NCBI RefSeq assembly: GCF_019052805.1
Contig: NZ_JAHQRJ010000001.1
Coordinates: 1,922,001 to 1,986,000 of the forward strand
Direction of reading: 5' to 3'
Origin: Noviherbaspirillum sp. L7-7A
GTDB taxonomy: Bacteria; Pseudomonadota; Gammaproteobacteria; Burkholderiales; Burkholderiaceae_D
Length of the DNA stretch: 64,000 nucleotides
Shown piece after piece: positions 40,209 to 48,198 of the stretch. Under the pieces are notes generated by a model. It was not told the origin of the DNA and made no database searches. It saw nothing but the letters and a program-made list of their open reading frames with translations. The position numbers were made by a program, and so were the translations under genes. Positions within the stretch are counted from its first letter, which is position 1, and each line of letters begins with the position of its first letter.

Positions 40209-41561
40209 ATGCCCGCAGACCTGACTACCGAACACCTCTGGATGCCTTTCACCGCCAACCGGCAGTTCAAGAACAAGCCGCGCATGCTGGTGTCGGCGTC
40301 CGGCATGCATTACACCAGCGACGACGGCCGCCAGATCCTGGACGGCACCGCCGGCCTGTGGTGCGTCAATGCCGGCCATGGCCATCCCAGGATCACCGAA
40401 GCGATCCGGCGCCAGGCAGGCGAGATGGATTTCGCGCCGATGTTCCAGATGGGCCATCCGGGCGCCTTCCAATCGGCCAGCGCGCTGGCCGCGATCGCGC
40501 CGGAAGGCCTGAACCGGGTATTTTTCTGCAACGACGGCTCGGAAGCGGTCGACACCGCCCTGAAAATCGCCGTGGCCTGGCAGCGCATGCGCGGCGACTC
40601 GCTGCGCACCCGCCTGATCGGCCGCGAGCGCGCCTACCACGGCGTGGGCTTCGGCGGCATCGCGGTGGGCGGCATCGCCGGCAACCGCAAGCATTTCGGC
40701 CCGACCCTGGCCGGCGTGGACCATCTGCGCCATCCGCTGGACATCGCCCGCAATGCCTTCAGCCGCGGCCTGCCCGACCATGGCGCCGAGATCGCCGACG
40801 AATTCGAGCAGCGCCTGCTGGCCCTGCACGACCCGTCCACGGTGGCCGCGCTGATCGTGGAGCCGGTGCAGGGCTCGACCGGCGTGATCCTGCCGCCCAA
40901 GGGCTATCTGCAAAAGCTGCGCGCCATCTGCGACAAGCACGGCATCCTGCTGATCTTCGATGAAGTCATCACCGGCTTCGGCCGCCTGGGCGCGCCGTTC
41001 GCGGCCGATTATTTCGGCGTGGTGCCGGACATGATCACCTGCGCCAAGGGCCTGACCAATGCGGCCGTGCCGATGGGCGCGGTCATCGTGCGCCAGGATA
41101 TCCACGACGACTTCATGCGCGCCGCGCCGCAGGACAGCATCGAGTTCTATCACGGCTATACCTACAGCGGCCATCCGCTGGCGTCGGCGGCGATGCTGGC
41201 CACCATGGATGTCTACCGCGACGAGCAGATCTTCGAGCGGGCCGCCGCGATGGCGCCGTATTTCGAGGAAGCGGCGCACAGCCTGCGCGGCCTGCCCTGG
41301 GTCAAGGACATCCGCAACCTCGGCCTGATCTGCGGCATCGAACTGGAACCGGTGCCCGGCAAGCCGACCGCGCGCGCCTTCGACGTGTTCCTGAAGTGCT
41401 TCTGGGACAAGGGCGTGCTGATCCGCACCACCGGCGACATCATCGCGCTGTCGCCGCCGCTGATCATCGACCGGGCCCAGATCGACCAGCTGTTCGGCGC
41501 CATCGGCGACGTGCTCAAGGCGCAGAGCGCAATACCGCAGCAGATGGCGACGCCGGCCTGA
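40209..41561 (+). CDS. Omega-amino acid--pyruvate aminotransferase (class III, PLP)
   Basis: The 450-residue enzyme resembles the beta-alanine/omega-amino-acid:pyruvate transaminase of Pseudomonas. It starts TTEHLWMPFTANRQFKNKPR and contains DGTAGLWCVNAGHGHPRITE, CNDGSEAVDTALKIA, ERAYHGVGFGGIAVGG, LLIFDEVITGFGRLG and the PLP lysine in ITCAKGLTNAAVPMGAV. It would transfer amino groups from beta-alanine or other terminal amines to pyruvate. AGGGAGCCGAC precedes the ATG. It is apparently monocistronic, without the methylmalonate-semialdehyde dehydrogenase that often follows. Confidence 0.93.
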   Translation: MPADLTTEHLWMPFTANRQFKNKPRMLVSASGMHYTSDDGRQILDGTAGLWCVNAGHGHPRITEAIRRQAGEMDFAPMFQMGHPGAFQSASALAAIAPEGLNRVFFCNDGSEAVDTALKIAVAWQRMRGDSLRTRLIGRERAYHGVGFGGIAVGGIAGNRKHFGPTLAGVDHLRHPLDIARNAFSRGLPDHGAEIADEFEQRLLALHDPSTVAALIVEPVQGSTGVILPPKGYLQKLRAICDKHGILLIFDEVITGFGRLGAPFAADYFGVVPDMITCAKGLTNAAVPMGAVIVRQDIHDDFMRAAPQDSIEFYHGYTYSGHPLASAAMLATMDVYRDEQIFERAAAMAPYFEEAAHSLRGLPWVKDIRNLGLICGIELEPVPGKPTARAFDVFLKCFWDKGVLIRTTGDIIALSPPLIIDRAQIDQLFGAIGDVLKAQSAIPQQMATPA

Positions 41562-41621
41562 ACGGCACGCGCCATGCATTGAACGGGCCGGCATGCGCTA
41601 CCATGTCGGCCCGTTTCACTG

Positions 41622-42059
41622 ATGAACGAGCACCGACAAGCCATGGATGATTTCGACGACGCGCCGCCGCCCATTACCCGGCCCTGGATCCATCTGGAAA
41701 CCAGCGGCGATGTGGAAGGCTGGATAGAAAACTACAACCGCGACCTGCAGCGCACCCTGGGCCGGCCTGACAGCATGGCCTTGGGCTCCGGCCAGGGCCA
41801 GGGCATCTGCTTCAACCTCGAAGCCGGCGGCGAGATCTATCTGCATACCACCGCCGACGGCGACGTGCTGCTGGATGTGACGCCGGAAGCGGAATGGGCC
41901 GCGCCGGTCATCAGCGCCGCCACCGGCACCGCGCCGCCCGGCAGCCAGATCTGGCCGCTGCCCGCCTATCTGCTGACGCAGCTGATCCTCGGGCTGTCGA
42001 TGCTGATTGCCTCGACCACCATCGTGCCCCGCCATGATTTCCGTGTCCGGCGCTATTGA
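41622..42059 (+). CDS. Uncharacterised protein (145 residues) with C-terminal membrane segment
   Basis: The N-terminus is acidic (MDDFDDAPPPITRPWIHLET from the ATG at 41643, an alternative start). The middle contains GQGQGICFNLEAGGEIYLHT and the C-terminus a hydrophobic stretch (AYLLTQLILGLSMLIASTTI) before a basic end RHDFRVRRY. It may be tail-anchored. It follows the aminotransferase by 60 bp and may share its transcript. No family recognised. Confidence 0.6.
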   Translation: MNEHRQAMDDFDDAPPPITRPWIHLETSGDVEGWIENYNRDLQRTLGRPDSMALGSGQGQGICFNLEAGGEIYLHTTADGDVLLDVTPEAEWAAPVISAATGTAPPGSQIWPLPAYLLTQLILGLSMLIASTTIVPRHDFRVRRY

Positions 42060-42338
42060 CGGCCGGGCGGCTGATGAAGGCTGATCAAGGCTCATTAGCG
42101 CGTTTCCAGCGTGACTGGCATCAGCCGGCCAGGCGAGACTGCCATTGGAAGAGCCGCACCGCGGTAGATACTGTCATGCCAGTCAAGCCCATGTCATGTT
42201 GGATCGGCTTGCCGTAACTGCAGCACGCCAAAGGCGACATGGACGAGCCTGGTTGGCTTTCCAGCCGCAGCCAGGCGCTGGCGGAACACGGTGCCGCAGG
42301 CGGTCCTGTGCAAGGCCACCAGGGCAGGCATGCCGTCC

Positions 42339-42504
42339 GTAGCCTGGGTGAAGCGCAGCGCAACCCGGGCCATCCACCGGTGAAGCCAGCCGCTGTGCCA
42401 GCGAGATGGAAAAGGCAGGGTTCGAGAATGAGCCAGGAAAGCCCGGGAGGCATCTATTGCATAACGGGGCAATCCCGGGTTGCGCTGCGCTTCACCCAGG
42501 CTAC
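42339..42504. repeat. Pair of perfect 31-bp inverted repeats
   Basis: The sequence at 42339-42369 (beginning GTAGCCTGGGTGAAGCGCAG) is the exact reverse complement of 42474-42504, with about 104 bp between. It could fold into a long cruciform or hairpin. The word GTAGCCTGGGTGAAGCGC is a dispersed repeat I have seen in many proteobacterial intergenic regions. No gene lies between the arms. Confidence 0.8.
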
Positions 42505-42545
42505 GCTTGATGTTCATCACAGACTATGGTGAACGGGCAGCTATG

Positions 42546-42834
42546 GTAGGGTGGAGTACCCCGAAGGGGCATTCCACGGCCTCTGCCGTTGCAAGCGCCG
42601 GGCTGGCGTGGCGACCGTGGCGGTTGCGCGTAATGCCCCTTCGGGGTATTACGCCCTACGTCTTCCATGACGCTTTGCCTGCTCATTCCAGCGTCACTCG
42701 CAAAAAGCCGGCGATCCGTAGAGTGCAATACCCGAAGGGCATTGCACCGTAGGTCGCATACCGGAAAGATCATTCCAAGGACCTTTCCTGGTCGACGAAT
42801 GGCGGAATGCCCCTTCGGGGTATTCCGCCCTACG
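42546..42834. repeat. Four REP-like hairpin units with CCCCTTCGGGG-type stems, alternating in orientation
   Basis: The units are at 42546-42577, 42628-42660, 42718-42753 and 42801-42834. Each has a TACCCCGAAGGGGCATT-type core (unit 3 is one pair shorter: ATACCCGAAGGGCATT) extended by complementary flanks and a CCTACG or GTAGGG end. Odd units point one way and even units the other, as in bacterial BIME arrays. Spacers of 50-65 bp are unrelated, so this is not a CRISPR. Confidence 0.8.
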
Positions 42835-42922
42835 ACCTTGATGGCATGGCAACGAAGCCCAATGCCGTGTGCGCCGCACCGGGGCCTGCAGCATGAGGCT
42901 GGTCCGGCCGAAAGCGCTTTAA

Positions 42923-44355
42923 CGGTAGTTTGTTGAAAGGAGTGGACTGATGGTCTAGGCTGGTGGCAGGAGGTATGCTGCCATGACTGCCCGCCGTCCT
43001 TGCCCGCCAGCACCCGGTCCACTCGAAGATTACGCAACGCACTTCGATCCCTTGTTTCATTCGCTGGCGCAACGTCATCACTTTCGCACTTATCTTGCTG
43101 GTCTGCTGGCACCGCGCGACCGGCCCAAGACGCTCACGGCATTAGCCGGTGCCGAGCCGCTCGTCGAGGCGCAGACAGCGCCCGTACAGCAACTGCAGTT
43201 CTTCCTCTCCGAGTCCTGTTGGGATGCCGACCTCATCACGATGCGGACATTGCAGTTGCTGGGGGACGATCCGCTTACAGCAAGTGATGCTGATGGGGTT
43301 CTTGTCATTGATGACACTGGCGACCGTAAGGATGGCTATGCCACCGACCATGTAGCACGTCAGTACCTGGGTTCGGTTGGCAAGGTCGATAACGGCATCG
43401 TCGCGGTCACGACCTTATGGGCCAATGAGCAGCGGTATTATCCTCTGCATGTCGCCCCGTACACCCCGGAAAGCCGACTGGAAGACGGCAAGAAAGATCC
43501 TGCCTTCCGTAGCAAGCCACAAATTGCCCTGGCTTTGGTGGAGCGGGCATTGGCTGCTGGCATTGCCTTCAAGGCCATTGTGGCCGACTGCTTTTACGGC
43601 GACCATCGCGAACTCGTGGCAACGTTGCGGCAACGCCGCCTGCCCTTTGTGCTGTCACACCGCGGCACAGTAGGACGTGGTTGGGCACCTGCCGATGTTG
43701 CCCACTCCTTCGACGAAGCGATCGAGGAACTGCATTCACGCGACTGGCACAAGGTGACGCGCCACTTCCGGGACGGCCATGTCGAACAATGGTGGGCTGC
43801 GGAACTGACCTTCCTGGGGTATGGCCCTGGCAAGCCGGTGCGCGCCATTTGCGCCACTACCGACCGCAGCACGTTACCGGAGCCGTCGACCTGGTACCTG
43901 ACGACCAACCTGCCGCTCAAGGCGGCTCCTTTGGCAGAAGTGGTGCGGTTGTACGGCCTGCGGCACTGGGTTGAGCAAGGCTACAAGCAAATGAAGGATC
44001 AGCTTGGCTGGGCAGACTTCATGGTGCGCAGTGACCGGGCGATTCGCCGCCACTGGGTGCTAGTGTGCTGTGCCTTTGCTTTTTGCTGGTGGCAGGAAGC
44101 GCAGCAAGCGCGACTGCACAATCCGGACACTTCCCCGGTGCGGAAAAAAAAGCCAAGCCGTCCGTCTGCCAATGCGATGTCGCTGGCCCCGCCTGCTGCG
44201 TTCGGTACGGGCATGGTTGACACCGCTGCACTGGCTCACGCGCTGCTGGCATGCCTGCTTCGCCAAGCCCCCGCCTGCCGAACTGGCTGCTTTGGTGAAA
44301 TTCCTTATTGGGAACGACGGAATCAACCTTCATCTCCGTCTTTAACAAACTACCG
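42923..44355 (+). mobile_element. IS701-family-like insertion sequence with TTAA target duplication
   Basis: Terminal inverted repeats CGGTAGTTTGTT (left) and AACAAACTACCG (right) bound a 1433-bp unit, and TTAA lies directly outside both ends (42919-42922 and 44356-44359). Four-base duplications are usual for IS701. One transposase gene fills the element. The insertion sits 89 bp after the REP-like array. Confidence 0.85.
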
Positions 44356-44359
44356 TTAA
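42983..44359 (+). CDS. IS701-like transposase, probably frameshifted near its C-terminus
   Basis: The 458-residue DDE transposase has VLVIDDTGDRKDGYATDHVA (first Asp), VVADCFYGDHREL-like text (IVADCFYGDHRELVATLRQR, second Asp) and LRHWVEQGYKQMKDQLGWAD (Glu). After a run of eight A at 44144-44151 this frame becomes unlike the family. The +1 frame carries a family-like end (SVRAWLTPLHWLTRCW, then PAELAALVKFLIGNDGINLH) stopping at 44345, inside the element. The main frame instead stops at TAA 44357-44359, which belongs to the target duplication. So either one A is surplus or slippage on the A-run joins the two parts. Confidence 0.85.
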   Translation: MTARRPCPPAPGPLEDYATHFDPLFHSLAQRHHFRTYLAGLLAPRDRPKTLTALAGAEPLVEAQTAPVQQLQFFLSESCWDADLITMRTLQLLGDDPLTASDADGVLVIDDTGDRKDGYATDHVARQYLGSVGKVDNGIVAVTTLWANEQRYYPLHVAPYTPESRLEDGKKDPAFRSKPQIALALVERALAAGIAFKAIVADCFYGDHRELVATLRQRRLPFVLSHRGTVGRGWAPADVAHSFDEAIEELHSRDWHKVTRHFRDGHVEQWWAAELTFLGYGPGKPVRAICATTDRSTLPEPSTWYLTTNLPLKAAPLAEVVRLYGLRHWVEQGYKQMKDQLGWADFMVRSDRAIRRHWVLVCCAFAFCWWQEAQQARLHNPDTSPVRKKKPSRPSANAMSLAPPAAFGTGMVDTAALAHALLACLLRQAPACRTGCFGEIPYWERRNQPSSPSLTNYR

Positions 44360-44379
44360 CTCAGCGACTGAACAGCCGG

Positions 44380-45336
44380 TCAGCGTGCCGCCGGCCCCGG
44401 CTTCTGCGCCGCCAGTTCGGCGCAGGGATCCTCGGCGCGGCTGACGGCCTTTGCCGGAATCACATAGTCATATGGCTGTGGCGCCTCCGGGTCCAGCTCG
44501 CCTTCGGCCAGCGCCACCGACAGCACCTTTTTCTGCGGCGCGCGCTGCCTGAGGTAGACCGGCACCGCCAGGTCCTGCCTGACGTGGCCGCGGCCCAGAA
44601 TCGCGACCGCGCTGCCCGGCGCCGACAGCAGGCGGTCGGCCATGATGGCGTCCCGCACTCGCTGGGCATTGACCATGGCGCCCACGGCCGCCTCGGGCAG
44701 CATGCCGCAATGCGCAGCCACGACATCCTGGCGCAGGCTGGCCTGCTGCGCGGCGCTCCAGCCGGTATCGAGCCCGAGCTGGGCCGAGGCGCCATCGCCC
44801 AGCGCGGCGACGCCGTTGCGGCTGACCTCGCGCAGCGCTTCCCGCGAGATATTGGCCGCCAGCACCGGCAGGCCGCGTTCCAGCGCCGTGGCCAGCAGGC
44901 CCTCGTAACCAGGCCACTCCCAGCCCGGCTTCATTAATGTTTTCAACGCCTGCAGCTTTTCCTGCCGGGTGCCGCCGGAGCGCAGGATCGTATCCAGGCT
45001 GGCCTGCTGCTCGAGGTCGAACTGCTCCATCACCAGCGCAGGCTTTCTGTCGGCCAGGGATTCAAGCAGGCGCCGCTGCGTGGCATGGTGGGCCGGATTG
45101 TCATGGGTCTCGCCCAGCAGCACGATATCGGCCGCGCGCGCCTGGCCCGCCAGCTCGCTGAATGGAACATGGCGCCGGTCGCTGACCTTCCACGGTTGCC
45201 CGGCGTCGCCGCTGCTCGCGGCCTGGATGGCGCCGCAGCCGGCCTGGATCATCAGGCAAGCGGCAAGCAGACTGCCGAGCAGCAGGCGTCGCGCAGAAAG
45301 ACCGGAAGGCGTGAGGATGGGCATGGCGGCGAACAT
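44380..45336 (-). CDS. ChaN-family haem-binding lipoprotein
   Basis: The protein of about 318 residues has a signal peptide with a lipobox-like end (LAACLMIQAGCG), so it is likely a lipoprotein. ADIVLLGETHDNPAHHATQR is the hallmark of the ChaN/PhuW-type domain (erythromycin-esterase/TIKI-like fold). PALVMEQFDLEQQASLD, LAANISREALREV and AVAILGRGHVRQDLAVPVYL follow. ChaN of Campylobacter binds haem at the outer membrane; a role in iron uptake is assumed from the family. The start is ATG 45336 or 45324, neither with a good ribosome site. No TonB receptor is adjacent. Confidence 0.8.
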   Translation of the reverse strand: MFAAMPILTPSGLSARRLLLGSLLAACLMIQAGCGAIQAASSGDAGQPWKVSDRRHVPFSELAGQARAADIVLLGETHDNPAHHATQRRLLESLADRKPALVMEQFDLEQQASLDTILRSGGTRQEKLQALKTLMKPGWEWPGYEGLLATALERGLPVLAANISREALREVSRNGVAALGDGASAQLGLDTGWSAAQQASLRQDVVAAHCGMLPEAAVGAMVNAQRVRDAIMADRLLSAPGSAVAILGRGHVRQDLAVPVYLRQRAPQKKVLSVALAEGELDPEAPQPYDYVIPAKAVSRAEDPCAELAAQKPGPAAR

Positions 45337-45466
45337 GAGCAATGGCAAGCCGCAAACATAGCACGACTACGTCAGCCCACGCCGGCCGAATAACGTTTAG
45401 TAGTTACGTTAATCGAACTAATTCTCACCTACAATGACTTGGAAGAATGTCAATTGCCTGCTTCAG

Positions 45467-45889
45467 ATGACCATGTTCAAAGCATTGAAAACATTGAAAC
45501 CGCTGAAAATACCGAGACCGCTGCTTCTTCTCCTGCTTCCCGTCCTGGCCCTGACGCTGCAGGCGTCCCCTGCCCTTGCCACAGGCGATCCCGAGAAAGG
45601 CCGCGCGCTCTTTGCGCGGTGCGCTTCCTGTCACCAGGTCGGCCCGTCCGCCCGCAACGGCTTTGGCCCGCAACTCAATGGCGTCATCGGCCGGCGCGCG
45701 GGCAGCGTTGAGGGCTATGCCTATTCGCCGGCGATGAAGAATGCCACCCTGGTGTGGTCCGAAAAGAACCTGAAGACATTCCTGAAGTCGCCCGGCGACA
45801 CGGTGCCAGGCAACAAGATGCGCTTCTGGGGTATCAGCAGCGACAACCAGATTGCCGACTTGCTGGCCTATCTGCGCCAGTATCCCTAG
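45467..45889 (+). CDS. Periplasmic class I cytochrome c
   Basis: The small secreted cytochrome has a signal peptide ending VLALTLQASPALA. The haem site CASCHQVGPSARNGFGPQLN is followed by GVIGRRAGSVEGYAYSPAMK, and the distal methionine lies in GNKMRFWGISSDNQIADLLA. This is the mitochondrial-like cytochrome c2/c550 layout, an electron carrier to an oxidase or reductase. The start is uncertain among ATG 45434, 45467 and 45473; the last two give a normal signal peptide. Confidence 0.88.
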   Translation: MTMFKALKTLKPLKIPRPLLLLLLPVLALTLQASPALATGDPEKGRALFARCASCHQVGPSARNGFGPQLNGVIGRRAGSVEGYAYSPAMKNATLVWSEKNLKTFLKSPGDTVPGNKMRFWGISSDNQIADLLAYLRQYP

Positions 45890-45914
45890 AGAGCAAGGAC
45901 GCAGGCCCGGCGAA

Positions 45915-48119
45915 TTACGCTGCCTGGCGGCCCGTTTCACGAGCGCAACGCAATGCGGCGCCTGCCTGGCGGAGCAAGGCGTCGGCGCCCGTGGCGTCGC
46001 CCTGGCGCAGCGCGATGCCGACCGTCGCCGCCACCTGGTGCAGCGCGCCATCGAGCAGGAATGGCTGGCGCAGCGCTTCCATCACCTTGTCGGCCACGAT
46101 GCGGCTTTCATCGGCCTGCGCCAGCCCTTCCATCAGCACCACGAACTCATCACTGCCCAGGCGCGCCACCATGTCGGTGGAGCGGCAGTTGCGCGAGAGC
46201 CGGGCGGCCAGTTCCTTCTGCAGGCTGTCGCTGCCCTGATGACCCAGACTGTCGCTGAGTTCGTCGAAGCGGTCGATCTCGATGCGCAGCAATGCCACCA
46301 CGCGGCCGTTGCGGTCGCTGCGCTGCAGTGCTTCGCCCAGGCGCTCGGTGAGGTAGCTGCGATTCGGCAGACCGGTCAGAGCGTCGAAACGGGCCAGTCG
46401 CGCCAGTTTCTGTTCCGCCTCCTTGAAGGCGGTCACATCATTGGTCAGGGAATAGAAACCGGTCACCCTGCCGGCGCCATCTCGCTCGGGCACATAGCTG
46501 GCATGCAGCACCCGCCGTTCGCCACCCTGCTCGACACTGTAGTCAAATTCCACCCGCTCGCCAGCCAGCGCGACCCGTGCATGCGCTTCCAGCATTGCGT
46601 AAATGGCAGCGCCATAGGCTTCTTCCATGGTCTGGCCCAGCATCTGGCCGATATCGATGCCGGTTGCCGCATCGCCGCGGCCATTGGCGTAGGCAAAACG
46701 CAGTTCGGTGTCGATGAAGGCAATCTGCGCCGGCGTATTGTCGGCAATGGTATGGATCCGCCGCTCGCCCGCCTTCTGCGCGGTAATGTCGCGGCCCAGC
46801 ACGACCACGCCCTGCACCGCCGCATCATGCGGGCGATCGGGCATGCAGACCATGCGCAGGTCGAGCGCCCGGCCTGCCATGACCGCCACGCATTCGAACT
46901 CCACCCGCTCGCCGGCCAGCGCCCGGTCCAGCATCGGCCGCCACTGCTCATACAATGCGCCGCCAACGATTTCGGCCAGAGGCAGGCGCCGCGCCTGATG
47001 CGGCGACACGGCGAACCAGGCGCGTCCGGCACTGTTGCAGAAGTGCACGCAGTGCGCGGCATCCAGGCGCATGGCCAGAAGCGGCAGATTGTCGGCGAGG
47101 TCGGACAGCCGGCGTTCGCTGGCGCGCAGCCTCTGCTCCAGGTACAGGCCGCGCCGCCACTGGCGCAGATACCCCGCGCCGCCCAGGCCCGCCAGCAGCA
47201 CCAGCCCGAGCACTGCCGCGCCGTGCAGCAGCGCGTCTTCCTTCCAGGGCGCAAACCAGGCTGCGCGCGGCACGCCGGCCAGCGCCAGGAGCGGATAACG
47301 GTCGGAGCGGCGGTAGGCATATTCACGCTCCACGCCATCCAGCACGGATGACGCACGCGCCGCGCCTTCAACGGGTTTGGCCTGGTAGGCCTGGAACAGC
47401 TCGGAACCGGCCTGGCTCGCGCCCAGGGCCGTTTCCATGAAGGGATGACGGGCCAGGGTGGCGCCGTCATCGCGCAGCAAGGCAATGTCGCCGCCGCCCG
47501 CGTCGAGTTGCTGGTAGAACGACTGCAGATAGGACACCGGCACGGTCGCCAGCGCCACGCCAGCAAAGCTGCCATCCGGCCGGGATATCCGGCGCGACAG
47601 CGTCAGCACCCATTCGCCGCTGACCCGGCTTTTCAGCGGCCGGCCGATATGGATTTCGCCGCCGGGATGGTCGCGGTGATAAATGAAGTAGGCGCGGTCG
47701 GCATTGTTGGCGTCCTTCGGCAGACTGCGCAGGGAGTTGGCGACCCAATCGCCCTCCTCGCTGAAGACAAACAGCCCGCCTACCTGCGGCAGTGTCGCCG
47801 CGCGGTCGGCCAGGAATTCGGCCAGGTCGCCAAAGAAATCGGCACGGTCCAGGGCTGTTTCCGCCTCGCGCACCACGGCCAGCAGCGCCAGATCGACCGT
47901 CATTACCGCATCGTCCGCCTGGCGCGCCGCTGCCTGCGCCAGCACGGCCGCATTCTGCCGCGCCTCGTCGGAACGGCGCTCATGGGAAGACCAGCCGCGC
48001 CAGCCGATCAGGCCGAGCAGGAGAAGGCAGCACAACACGAGGGCAGCCACGATTGCGTATGCACGCCTGGCACCAGAGCGTCGCGCGGGGAAAACTGGCT
48101 GGACGGGTCCGACCGACAT
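45915..48119 (-). CDS. Membrane sensor: dCache-PAS-PAS with degenerate GGDEF domain
   Basis: The 734-residue protein has a membrane helix at about 20-43, double-Cache (about 48-290; GGLFVFSEEGDWVANSLRSL, GGEIHIGRPLKSRVSGEW), a second helix at about 298-316, two PAS domains (about 335-450 and 455-575) and a GGDEF-family domain (about 580-720). The signature reads RLGSDEF instead of GGDEF, the metal site reads RIEIDRFDELSDSLGHQGSD instead of DxDxFKxxND-GH-GD, and no EAL follows. These changes suggest the domain no longer makes c-di-GMP and may act as a nucleotide sensor or partner of another enzyme. Confidence 0.88.
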   Translation of the reverse strand: MSVGPVQPVFPARRSGARRAYAIVAALVLCCLLLLGLIGWRGWSSHERRSDEARQNAAVLAQAAARQADDAVMTVDLALLAVVREAETALDRADFFGDLAEFLADRAATLPQVGGLFVFSEEGDWVANSLRSLPKDANNADRAYFIYHRDHPGGEIHIGRPLKSRVSGEWVLTLSRRISRPDGSFAGVALATVPVSYLQSFYQQLDAGGGDIALLRDDGATLARHPFMETALGASQAGSELFQAYQAKPVEGAARASSVLDGVEREYAYRRSDRYPLLALAGVPRAAWFAPWKEDALLHGAAVLGLVLLAGLGGAGYLRQWRRGLYLEQRLRASERRLSDLADNLPLLAMRLDAAHCVHFCNSAGRAWFAVSPHQARRLPLAEIVGGALYEQWRPMLDRALAGERVEFECVAVMAGRALDLRMVCMPDRPHDAAVQGVVVLGRDITAQKAGERRIHTIADNTPAQIAFIDTELRFAYANGRGDAATGIDIGQMLGQTMEEAYGAAIYAMLEAHARVALAGERVEFDYSVEQGGERRVLHASYVPERDGAGRVTGFYSLTNDVTAFKEAEQKLARLARFDALTGLPNRSYLTERLGEALQRSDRNGRVVALLRIEIDRFDELSDSLGHQGSDSLQKELAARLSRNCRSTDMVARLGSDEFVVLMEGLAQADESRIVADKVMEALRQPFLLDGALHQVAATVGIALRQGDATGADALLRQAGAALRCARETGRQAA

Positions 48120-48198
48120 AATGCCTAATGGAAATTAAAACCGCATTGTCTCAGCATTTCGGAATTTTTGCTTCCATATGGAAATATTTGCGACGCTT

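Noticed and set aside
42546-42834. Possible CRISPR array
   Set aside because: Only four units, alternating in orientation, each a palindrome with variable flanks and irregular spacing; they fit REP/BIME elements and no cas genes are near.
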